A stretch of DNA of 10,918 nt from the NCBI GenBank assembly GCA_965603365.1, contig CBFDCR010000116.1, positions 1 through 10,918 of the forward strand. Reading direction: 5' to 3'. Under the pieces are notes generated by a model. That model ran no database searches. It was not told the DNA's origin and saw nothing but the letters and a program-made list of their open reading frames with translations. Source of the stretch: JAHELQ01 sp965603365. Lineage in GTDB: Bacteria > Acidobacteriota > Aminicenantia > UBA2199. Shown here in pieces: positions 1-5,078 of this stretch. Position numbers and translations under genes: made by a program. The stretch's first letter is position 1; the number at the start of each line of letters is the position of its first letter.

Positions 1-15
1 CAAGGGCCCCAGGGC

Positions 16-1143
16 TCAGGGCAACGACCTGGAGAGGCGGACGCCCAGATCGCCGCTGCGGTCGCCGGGATCGTCGCCGCCGCGAACCGCCGAACGGCAG
101 TAGCGAGCAACGCTGCCCCAGCCACCGCCGCGCCTCACCCGGAAAGAGCCTCTAGCCGGACCCGATGGATTATCCACTGGTCCTGAAGGATATTTGTCAT
201 ACCAATCCCAGACCCACTCCCAGACATTGCCCAGCATGTCGTACAGGCCGAAACCGTTGGGCTTCTTCCGGCCCACCCCCTGGGTGGAATGGCCCGAATT
301 TTCATCGTACCAGGCGATCTCGTCTATGGGGCCGTAGCGGTCGCCGAAGGTCCCGGCCCGGCAGGCATACTCCCACTCCGCCTCGGTGGGCAGGCGGAAG
401 CCGTTCTTCTCTTTCAGCCACTCTACCTGTTCTCCAACAATCTTATATGCCGGTTCCAGGTCCATTTTTTCGGACAGCCGGTTACAAAATCCAACCACAT
501 CCAGCCAGGAGACATTTTCTACCGGCCGGTCGTCACCCTTGAACCGACCTGGATTCTCGCCCGTCACCTGCCGGTAGAGCGCCTGGGTCACCGGGACCAT
601 GTCCATCCGGAAGTCTTTTATAGTGACCTGGAATTGGCCCGTATCTTTGTCACCCATTTGAAACGTACCGCCGGGGATTCGTACCAATTGATTCTTTGTA
701 CCCAGCAGGGGGTCCGGGACTATAAGCCCGGTTTCGGATTTTTTTCCCGGTTTTAATACCTGCAATATTTTAGCCAGGCCGCGATCGTAAGAGGAAAACA
801 GATCCAGCCAGTGGAGCTCTTTCAACTCTTCGTCGATGGGTTGACAGTCGTCGATGCGCACGGGTATGATGAAAATCTTTGATTTGGGGCATTCCCCCAG
901 TATGTCCAGGGCTGTTTTGAGTTCCTTCTGGACATAGCCTTGCTTTGACACCGACTGCGACGACAGCAGGGCCAGGAAATAGTCACAATTCCTGATGGCG
1001 GTACCGATCTCCAATTTCCAGTTCTGGCCCGGCAGGAGAGCCTCGACATCCAGCCAGGGAGCCACCCCATTTTTCTTTAAATCATCATAGAGCCTTTGGG
1101 CCATCGCCTTATCTTCCCTGGCATAACTGATAAATACTCGCAT
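16..1143 (-). CDS. TIR domain fused to FGE-sulfatase/C-type-lectin-fold domain; likely DGR variable protein
   Basis: Residue numbers count from the in-frame GTG at 1146. The ATG at 1143 is preferred because GAGG sits 5 nt upstream of it but only 2 nt from the GTG. Residues 1-130 form a TIR domain: VFISYAREDK at the first strand, WLDVEALLPGQNW near the BB loop, and E75 in YVQKEL, the usual position of the TIR NADase glutamate. Residues 150-376 match the FGE-sulfatase (SUMF1) form of the C-type lectin fold: IPGGTFQMG, PVTQALYRQVTG, RPVENVSWLDVVGFCNRLS, RLPTEAEWEYACRAG, GNVWEWVWDWY and RRGGGW. The cysteine pair of true formylglycine-generating enzymes is not evident; only C350 lies there, in a lectin-type YCRSAVR context. 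The last part resembles a DGR variable region. TIR domains hydrolyse NAD or signal by association; the C-terminal domain would bind a ligand. Inference: cytoplasmic receptor or defence protein, since no signal peptide is seen. No partner gene is visible downstream because the window ends there. Confidence 0.85.
   Translation of the reverse strand: MRVFISYAREDKAMAQRLYDDLKKNGVAPWLDVEALLPGQNWKLEIGTAIRNCDYFLALLSSQSVSKQGYVQKELKTALDILGECPKSKIFIIPVRIDDCQPIDEELKELHWLDLFSSYDRGLAKILQVLKPGKKSETGLIVPDPLLGTKNQLVRIPGGTFQMGDKDTGQFQVTIKDFRMDMVPVTQALYRQVTGENPGRFKGDDRPVENVSWLDVVGFCNRLSEKMDLEPAYKIVGEQVEWLKEKNGFRLPTEAEWEYACRAGTFGDRYGPIDEIAWYDENSGHSTQGVGRKKPNGFGLYDMLGNVWEWVWDWYDKYPSGPVDNPSGPARGSFRVRRGGGWGSVARYCRSAVRGGDDPGDRSGDLGVRLSRSLP
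40..123 (-). other. Putative DGR variable region (VR) at the 3' end of the TIR-lectin gene
   Basis: On the coding strand, residues 344, 345, 346, 349, 354, 356-359, 361, 362 and 364-366 are GGC, AGC, GTT, TAC, GTT, GGC, GGC, GAC, GAT, GGC, GAC, AGC, GGC and GAT. All 14 are NNC or NNT, as expected if they derive from AAC/AAT template codons by adenine-specific mutagenesis. The intervening residues A347, R348, C350-A353, R355, P360, R363, L367 and G368 use GCT, CGC, TGC, CGT, TCG, GCG, CGC, CCC, CGC, CTG and GGC, none with an adenine. This matches the known layout of lectin-fold DGR targets, where the pattern W-NNN-AR-N-CRSA-N-R-NNNN-P is typical. No template repeat or reverse transcriptase is in the window, so the call rests on codon pattern and fold. 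Confidence 0.7.
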
Positions 1144-1161
1144 CACATCCTCAACCGAAAT

Positions 1162-1184
1162 TTTAGATTACATTCAAATCTAAA
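1162..1184. promoter_or_regulatory. Inverted repeat at the predicted TIR-lectin transcription start (possible operator)
   Basis: TTTAGATT at 1162-1169 and AATCTAAA at 1177-1184 are perfect 8-bp inverted arms separated by 7 bp. The outer arm touches the -10 box and the repeat covers the predicted start site and early leader. It could be a repressor operator or a 5'-leader hairpin; the sequence alone does not decide. Confidence 0.4.
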
Positions 1185-1212
1185 TTCTACCGGAAACCAC
1201 AAAATATTTCAA
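1184..1212 (-). promoter_or_regulatory. Sigma70-type promoter of the TIR-lectin gene
   Basis: Read on the minus strand, TTGAAA (1207-1212) is followed by a 17-bp spacer and TAGAAT (1184-1189). The predicted start site is near 1177, giving a leader of about 34 nt that contains the GAGG ribosome site. Spacing is ideal and both hexamers are close to consensus. Confidence 0.6.
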
Positions 1213-1348
1213 TTAAAAAACGCAAAAGATCCGAGCAATCTTCTCTATTTTCTCTCTTCCATGAATTTTTCAATCCTGGATTCTCCCTACGGCGGCTTTC
1301 GAGTCTTTGGGCCTACTCACCGCCATAGAGGAGAGATTAATCTATTTG

Positions 1349-1364
1349 TCCGGCTTTTGCCGGA
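1349..1364. repeat. Short perfect hairpin with TTTT loop
   Basis: TCCGGC, TTTT, GCCGGA form a 6-bp stem with a 4-nt loop. No T-tract follows on either strand, so it is not a convincing terminator. A perfect 10-bp palindrome, AGATTAATCT, lies just before it at 1334-1343. The surrounding 1220-1550 contains no gene I can support. Confidence 0.35.
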
Positions 1365-1400
1365 TCAGGTCCGGGGCTATAAAAAAAAAATTGGCCTGTC

Positions 1401-2007
1401 CCCTTCCGGTTCATTTTCCCGGCCTGTCCCGTTTTTCGTCTCCCCTATTCCGCCCCGCCACCATCCAATACATCCTCGACGCCTACCAAAAGATCCTCCA
1501 CCGGCTCTCTTCCCCCACCCCAGGAGTCCCGGAGCCGTAACCACCCCTCTCTTCACTGCGATCTTAACCCTTCGATCTCCTATATCGACCCCTCGAGTGC
1601 CTAAATCACCCCTTCGAGCTCTTATATCGATGCCTCGAGCTCCGACATCACCCCTTTTGGCTCCGATATCACCCATAGAGGGCACCGATATCACCCCTTT
1701 GAGCTCCGATATCACCCCTAGAAGGCACCGATATCGACCCTTTGAGCTCCGATATCACCCCTAGAGGGGTCCGATATCGACCCTTTTGGCTCCGATATCA
1801 CCCCTAGAGGGCACCGATATCGACCCTTTTGGCTCCGATATCACCCCTGGAGGGCACCGATATCGACCCTTTTGGCTCCGATATCACCCCTGGAGGGCAC
1901 CGATATCACCCCTTTGAGCTCCGATATCACCCCTGGAGGGCACCGATATCGACCCCTCCGGCTCCGATACAGACCCTTTCATCCGGTATTAAAGTGAACC
2001 GGAAGGG
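1401..2007. repeat. Segment framed by 17-bp imperfect inverted repeats around the tandem array
   Basis: Positions 1401-1417 and 1991-2007 are inverted copies, matching at 16 of 17 positions around the core TGAACCGGAAGGG. A further CCGG lies on the inner side of both copies and a GAC on the outer side, with small indels. The copies enclose the whole tandem array. They could be the ends of a small non-autonomous mobile unit carrying the array. No transposase gene or clear target duplication is visible, so this is tentative. Confidence 0.35.
1579..1985. repeat. Tandem array of alternating 21- and 22-bp units (43-bp higher-order repeat)
   Basis: The core CCGATATC (or a close variant) begins at 1642, 1663, 1685, 1706, 1728, 1749, 1771, 1792, 1814, 1835, 1857, 1878, 1900, 1921, 1943 and 1964, so steps alternate 21, 22 without a miss. 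Units with CACCCCTGGAGGGCA-type tails are 22 bp; those with GACCCTTTTGGCT- or CACCCCTTTGAGCT-type tails are 21 bp. Three decayed units at 1579, 1600 and 1621 precede the regular part, all at 21-bp steps. The 43-bp dimer is not a multiple of three and stops break the frames, so coding is unlikely. The mean period of 21.5 bp is close to two turns of the DNA helix, placing each GATATC on nearly the same face. The array sits between two divergent TIR genes. Confidence 0.9.
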
Positions 2008-2040
2008 AAAAGACCACCTCTATCCCCCGAAAAAATATTT

Positions 2041-2061
2041 ACATTTTCACGCACCGATCCC
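2041..2061. repeat. Diverged copy of the transposon-like end found at 3057-3078
   Basis: ACATTTTCACGCACCGATCCC closely resembles ACATTCACACGCACCGTCCCC at the right end of the transposase relic. It is probably a leftover end of the same family of element. The match is short, so chance similarity remains possible. Confidence 0.35.
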
Positions 2062-2070
2062 AATAGGGGG

Positions 2071-2100
2071 TGTACGGGGCGCAGATCTGCGCCCCCTACA
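2071..2100. repeat. Long palindrome centred on AGATCT
   Basis: A perfect 20-bp palindrome (GGGGCGCAGATCTGCGCCCC, 2076-2095) extends to 30 bp with one mismatched pair. It resembles dispersed intergenic palindromes (REP-like) seen in many large bacterial genomes. There is no loop and no T-tract, so it is not a standard terminator. It leads directly into a CCCTA-rich tract. Confidence 0.7.
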
Positions 2101-2147
2101 CACGACACCCTACACCCTAAATCCTAAACCCTACGCGCTACACCCCA
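2101..2147. repeat. CCCTA-rich degenerate repeat tract
   Basis: Imperfect copies of CACCCTA, CCTAAAT and CCTAAAC follow the palindrome, ending in CTACACCCC. It is low-complexity intergenic DNA with no open frame of note. Function unknown. Confidence 0.5.
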
Positions 2148-2162
2148 TCTATTTTTTACATC

Positions 2163-2194
2163 ATTCCATTATTCCACTATTCCAACATTCCCGT
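2163..2194. repeat. 8-bp tandem repeat (ATTCCnnn x4)
   Basis: ATTCC occurs at 2163, 2171, 2179 and 2187, an exact 8-bp period with variable last three bases. This is a short minisatellite that could vary in copy number between isolates. Confidence 0.6.
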
Positions 2195-2286
2195 TCGTTA
2201 TTTCCTCTCCCTGGGGTTGTTATTTTTCTCTCATTGTGGTAAATAGGGAGGGTAGTTGTTATTATTTGGGTGAAAGGATCAGGACG

Positions 2287-2553
2287 ATGAAACGCATTTT
2301 TATTAGTTACAGTCATCAGGATAAGGCGTGGAAGGAGCGGTTGGTGAAGCACCTCAATGTGCTGGCATTGGAGGGGCATTACAGTGTGTGGGAGGACCGT
2401 CAAATCAAGCCGGGCAGTGAGTGGCTGGCTGAGATAGAAGAGGCCCTGAACCAGGCCCAGGTGGCCATCTTAATGGTGAGCGTGGATTTCCTCAACTCCG
2501 GCTTCATACGTAAACAGGAGATCCCCCGGATACTGGATCGGCGGCAAAAATGA
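2287..2553 (+). pseudogene. Truncated TIR-domain protein
   Basis: The 88 residues begin at ATG 2287 with AAGGA 8 nt upstream. They contain the first half of a TIR domain: RIFISYSHQDKAW (3-15), VWEDRQIKPGSEW (34-46), AQVAILMVSVDFLNSGFI (57-74), and E78 in RKQEIPRIL, aligned with the usual catalytic glutamate. The frame stops abruptly at 2551-2553. The last strands and helices of the fold are missing, as is any effector or repeat domain that would normally follow. The stop lies about 15 bp before the inverted end of the transposon-like relic at 2569, so insertion of that element or later rearrangement probably removed the 3' part. No continuation was found on the far side of the relic. It is transcribed divergently from the TIR-lectin gene across the repeat array. 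A short functional protein cannot be excluded but is unlikely. Confidence 0.75.
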
Positions 2554-2562
2554 GAGTGAGGG

Positions 2563-2804
2563 GAGTGAGGGGACGGTGCGTGGGAATGTGTGAGTTTTGC
2601 TAAATTTGTGGGAAAACAATAGAATGAAACTAGCAGGGATTACTTATCCCTGTGCTTTTCATCATGTCATGAATCGAGGCCATGAGTGAGGGGACGGTGC
2701 GTGGGAATATGTGAGTTTTGCTAAATTTGTGGGAAAACAATAGAATGAAACTAGCAGGGATTACTTATCCCTGTGCTTTTCATCATGTCATGAATCGAGG
2801 CCAT
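2563..2804 (+). repeat. 121-bp tandem duplication of the element's left end
   Basis: Positions 2563-2683 and 2684-2804 are identical except at 2588 (G) versus 2709 (A). Each copy contains the inverted end, the leader and the first ~20 codons of the transposase. Near identity implies a recent duplication. Confidence 0.9.
2624..2689 (+). pseudogene. Transposase N-terminal fragment, first copy
   Basis: ATG 2624 opens MKLAGITYPCAFHHVMNRGH, the N-terminal signature of the RAYT/Y1 (HUH) transposase family, where Y-P-x-A-x-H-H-V-x-N-R-G is typical. The frame ends at TGA 2687 created at the duplication junction. Only 21 codons remain, so it cannot be functional. Confidence 0.7.
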
Positions 2805-3048
2805 GATGGGAATTTGAGAAGTTAAAAAAGATAATTATAGATGATATTGATGTAACTACGCAGAATGGGAAACGTCAGCGTGGAGAGCTGCTGGTAAGGT
2901 TGAAAGACGGAGCAGGTCTAACGTATAAAGAGATCAGTCAATTTGATGTATCCTGTGATGTCCATCTGGATACACTGAGTGATATTTATCGGCGGACGAA
3001 AGCAAAAAGCAGGAGGGAAGAAGTAAAAAGAAGGAGAGCGGGTAATAA
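2745..3048 (+). pseudogene. RAYT/IS200-like transposase with large internal deletion
   Basis: The second copy of the N-terminus starts at ATG 2745 (same start as the first copy, then HDG) and runs to a TAA at 2823. From 2807 the +1 frame gives a C-terminal piece: FEKLKKIIIDDIDV, then QNGKRQRGELLVRLKDGAGL, TYKEISQFDV and LDTLSDIYRRTKAKSRREEV. This has the look of the helix-turn-helix-like tail of this transposase family (L-T-Y-x-E-I-S). The central part, including the second half of the HUH catalytic core and the nucleophilic tyrosine, is missing, and the two pieces are out of frame with each other. Members of the family are usually over 200 residues; only about 100 are left. Inactive remnant. 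Confidence 0.65.
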
Positions 3049-3167
3049 AAAACTCACACATTCACACGCACCGTCCCCTTTTTTTCCCAGGCCTCCGCTA
3101 CAAAATCCAATCCCTCCACATCCCCAAAGCCTGAACTTCGCCGCAGCCCAACAATTAAAAAAAATTT

Positions 3168-3196
3168 TTGAAATATACGACAATATCTGTTATGAT
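3168..3196 (+). promoter_or_regulatory. Sigma70-type promoter of the DNA methyltransferase gene
   Basis: TTGAAA (3168-3173), a 17-bp spacer, then TATGAT (3191-3196). Each hexamer differs from consensus at one position. The predicted start site near 3203 leaves a leader of about 40 nt. The -35 box has the same TTGAAA sequence as that of the TIR-lectin promoter. Confidence 0.6.
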
Positions 3197-3240
3197 AAAA
3201 GAGAAATTGTAACAAAACCAGATGAGAGTCAAATGGCCAG

Positions 3241-4098
3241 ATGGTGATGAATTTTTTAAATGACCTGATTGAGAACGATTGCCTGGAAGTAATGAAGGAA
3301 ATCCCTTCTAAATCGGTGGATATGGTCCTGTGTGATTTACCCTACGGAACGACCCAAAATAAATGGGATAGTGTTATCCCGCTGCCGGGACTCTGGAAAG
3401 AGTATGAAAGAATTATTAAAGATAACGGCGCCATCGTGTTGACTGCCCAGGGTTTATTCACCGCCAGATTGATATTGAGTAACGAGAGGTTGTTCAAATA
3501 CAAAATCGTCTGGGAAAAGTCAAAGCCCACCAATTTTTTAAATGCCAAAAAGCAGCCGCTGCGAAAGCATGAAGATATATGTGTTTTTTACAAAGCCCAG
3601 CCGGTATACAATCCACAGATGAAGAATGGTTCCCCCTACAATAAGGGTTTCAGAAAGGATCAATTTACCGGCAGCTACGGCGACTTTAAAGTGGTGGAAG
3701 TGAAGAGCGACGGCGACCGCTATCCCACCGATGTGGTCTATTTCAAAACCGCGGAATGTGAAGGAGAAGTCTACCATCCCACCCAGAAGCCGGTTGAATT
3801 GGGACGTTACCTGATCCGGACCTTTACCAATCCCGGCGACATAATCATGGACAATGCCTTTGGCAGCGGCAGTTTCCTGATGGCGGCGGTCCTGGAATTC
3901 AGGAATTTTATCGGCATTGAAAAAAACAGGGACGTCCACCTGTTCAAAAAAAAGCGGATCGATTATATTGAGGTGGCGAAGCGCAGGATCCTGGAAGTAT
4001 ATAACCGGATAAAAATCATGCCGGCCTCTTCAACACTCATCAAAACCGGCATCTTACAGGAAAATGCGAATACGACAATGCCTGGGACTGACCAGTAG
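3241..4098 (+). CDS. Site-specific DNA methyltransferase (beta-class N6-adenine or N4-cytosine)
   Basis: It transfers a methyl group from S-adenosylmethionine to an exocyclic amino group in DNA. Motif IV is DLPYG (32-36, followed by TTQNKWD); HPTQKP (179-184) is the conserved segment before motif X; motif I is the C-terminal DNAFGSGSF (204-212). The catalytic motif preceding the SAM-binding motif is the beta-class order, with the target-recognition region in the middle (about 90-175). DLPYG in place of DPPY, and DNAFGSG in place of DPFxGSG, recall phage and mobile-element enzymes. The 285-residue length is normal. The start is uncertain: ATG 3241 and ATG 3247 are both possible and neither has a strong ribosome site. 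The C-terminal 30 residues beyond ILEVYNRI look unconserved. No restriction gene is adjacent, so it appears to be an orphan enzyme, plausibly acquired by transfer given the neighbouring transposon relic. Target site unknown. Confidence 0.88.
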   Translation: MVMNFLNDLIENDCLEVMKEIPSKSVDMVLCDLPYGTTQNKWDSVIPLPGLWKEYERIIKDNGAIVLTAQGLFTARLILSNERLFKYKIVWEKSKPTNFLNAKKQPLRKHEDICVFYKAQPVYNPQMKNGSPYNKGFRKDQFTGSYGDFKVVEVKSDGDRYPTDVVYFKTAECEGEVYHPTQKPVELGRYLIRTFTNPGDIIMDNAFGSGSFLMAAVLEFRNFIGIEKNRDVHLFKKKRIDYIEVAKRRILEVYNRIKIMPASSTLIKTGILQENANTTMPGTDQ

Positions 4099-4111
4099 CG
4101 GTTCTCTATAT

Positions 4112-4143
4112 CGAGGAGGCGGGCGGCGACCTCGTTCCTTTTT
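4112..4143 (+). terminator. Possible rho-independent terminator after the methyltransferase
   Basis: CGAGG and CCTCG form a 5-bp stem around a 13-nt GC-rich loop, followed by TTCCTTTTT. It starts 13 nt after the methyltransferase stop. The stem is short and the loop long, so this is a weak candidate. Confidence 0.3.
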
Positions 4144-4233
4144 ATCTCTGCATAATAGAAGTTTTACGTTATAAATCTCCTGCAAGCTGTACTGCTCTAA
4201 CCATACTTATCTCTTTAATATTTTTTTATTGGC

Positions 4234-5013
4234 TTAAGAGGGAGAATGGGGGTGGACGCCGGGGGGGGGGGCGGGGGGGTGGAGGATGGTGCCTTTGGGG
4301 TCCATGTAGTCGATCCACTCTCCTTCCCGGAGCAGCAGTTGGTTGGGGCGGAACCGGGTCTTGTAGTTCATGTGGCGATTTTCCGGCACATAGTAGCCCA
4401 GGTAGACATGGTGTTGTTTGAGTCTTAAGGCCATCTCAACGGTCTTGAAGATGAGAAACGTACCCGGGCTGGCGGCCTCATAGGCGTCATCATAATAGCT
4501 GTAGATGGCGGAAGTCATGTTGGCCGTAATATCCAGGTGGGACACGGCAATCAGGCGGTCACCCGCCCTCACCGACAGTTGATAGGCCCAGGGGGAGGGA
4601 TAAAAGAAGGAGAGTGAGAACTCCTCGAAAGATTGGCACGCCCTATCATCGAAGCGGCGGCTGTGCTTCAAATAGAGTGAATGGGCTTCCTGGCTGGGAC
4701 GGGGGCGTTCCAGTTTAACCGAAAAACCGGCATTGCGCTTAAACAGCCGCCTGGCGGACCGGGGAAACCTATAATTTTCCAGGCCAATACGAATGGGGAT
4801 ACACTGGTGACAATCCCGGCAAAGGGGTCGAAAATAGTGATAACCGAAGTGGCGATAGCCGGATTCCAGCAAGTATTCGAGCATCCGGCCACCCACCAGA
4901 TGGATCAACATGCCCTCCATGGTGGAGGTCCGGTTTTCCAGATAGTTGCAGGGGGAAACATAATCTTCCAGCTTCGCTCCTCTGGTGAGCAATTTATTCG
5001 CTTCCTTATACAC
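4234..5013 (-). CDS. bpt: Aminoacyl-tRNA--protein transferase of the Bpt/Ate1 family
   Basis: This family attaches leucine (Bpt) or arginine (Ate1) from charged tRNA to the N-terminus of proteins beginning with acidic residues, marking them for Clp-dependent N-degron turnover in the cytoplasm. The N-terminal domain has C22 in SPCNYL and the cysteine cluster FRPLCRDCHQC (C65, C68, C71). The C-terminal acyltransferase-like domain has SAIYSYYDDAYEAASPGTF (168-186) and YLGYYVPENRHMNYKTRF (204-221), matching the conserved Y-L-G-Y ... K-M-x-Y-K-x-x-F block. Bacterial members are usually leucyltransferases, hence the symbol, but the amino acid cannot be read from sequence. The GTG start at 5013 is the only one after an in-frame TAA; a G7 run 8 nt upstream may serve as ribosome site. 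It is the last gene of the minus-strand cluster, 65 nt after the VWFA gene. Its last ~15 residues are encoded in a C-rich homopolymer region and may be unreliable. Confidence 0.85.
   Translation of the reverse strand: MYKEANKLLTRGAKLEDYVSPCNYLENRTSTMEGMLIHLVGGRMLEYLLESGYRHFGYHYFRPLCRDCHQCIPIRIGLENYRFPRSARRLFKRNAGFSVKLERPRPSQEAHSLYLKHSRRFDDRACQSFEEFSLSFFYPSPWAYQLSVRAGDRLIAVSHLDITANMTSAIYSYYDDAYEAASPGTFLIFKTVEMALRLKQHHVYLGYYVPENRHMNYKTRFRPNQLLLREGEWIDYMDPKGTILHPPAPPPGVHPHSPS
4261..4279. repeat. G11-C-G7 homopolymer tract in the 3' end of the transferase gene
   Basis: Eleven G, one C, then seven G on the plus strand encode PPAPPP near the C-terminus of the minus-strand gene. Such runs slip in replication and are error-prone in sequencing. 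A one-base change would alter only the last residues and the stop. Confidence 0.85.
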
Positions 5014-5029
5014 CCGGTTTTCCCCCCCT

Positions 5030-5038
5030 ATTATATCA
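5030..5038 (-). promoter_or_regulatory. Extended -10 element upstream of the transferase gene (tentative)
   Basis: On the minus strand, TGA-TATAAT is a perfect extended -10. No good -35 box is found, and the implied start site near 5023 would leave only about 10 nt before the GTG. It could be chance or an internal promoter of the cluster. Confidence 0.25.
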
Positions 5039-5078
5039 CATTAATCGGAAAAAATCACCAGGTTGACCTTTTTTAAAC

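Larger units (their letters stand above)
2569..3078. mobile_element. Degenerate RAYT/IS200-like element with 30-bp inverted ends
   Basis: Positions 2569-2598 and 3049-3078 are inverted copies, 29 of 30 positions identical, starting GGGGACGGTGCGTG. Between them lie only the two ends of a transposase gene. True IS200/IS605 elements lack such terminal repeats, but REP-associated tyrosine transposase genes are often flanked by inverted GGGGAC-type repeats. The element looks like an internally deleted, non-autonomous derivative. Target duplications were not identifiable, partly because AGTGAGGGG is itself repeated at the left boundary (2555-2572). Confidence 0.65.

Noticed and set aside
16..700. 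Functional formylglycine-generating enzyme
   Set aside because: The catalytic cysteine pair is not present, no sulfatase gene is nearby, and the end shows a variable-region codon pattern instead.
1349..1364. Terminator hairpin TCCGGC-TTTT-GCCGGA
   Set aside because: No T-tract follows on either strand and no gene ends close by.
1377..1715. Minus-strand open frame giving heptapeptide-like RGD(I/V/L)G repeats
   Set aside because: The 21-bp spaced part happens to keep frame, but the 22-bp units break it; the frame arises from the DNA repeat and has no start signals.
1579..1985. CRISPR array
   Set aside because: Unit length is 21-22 bp with no distinct repeat and spacer parts, and no cas genes are present.
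1096..2242. Plus-strand open frames across the repeat array (1096-1764 and 1829-2242)
   Set aside because: Their translations are repeat-driven low complexity, there is no ribosome site, the 43-bp period shifts the frame each dimer, and the first overlaps the TIR-lectin start antisense.
2900..3247. Independent 115-residue gene starting at TTG 2900
   Set aside because: It is the C-terminal piece of the transposase relic; its frame begins at 2807 without a start codon and then runs out through the element's inverted end.
4668..5076. Other-frame open frames over the transferase gene
   Set aside because: They lack recognisable motifs and ribosome sites; the Bpt/Ate1 motifs are in the 4234-5013 frame.
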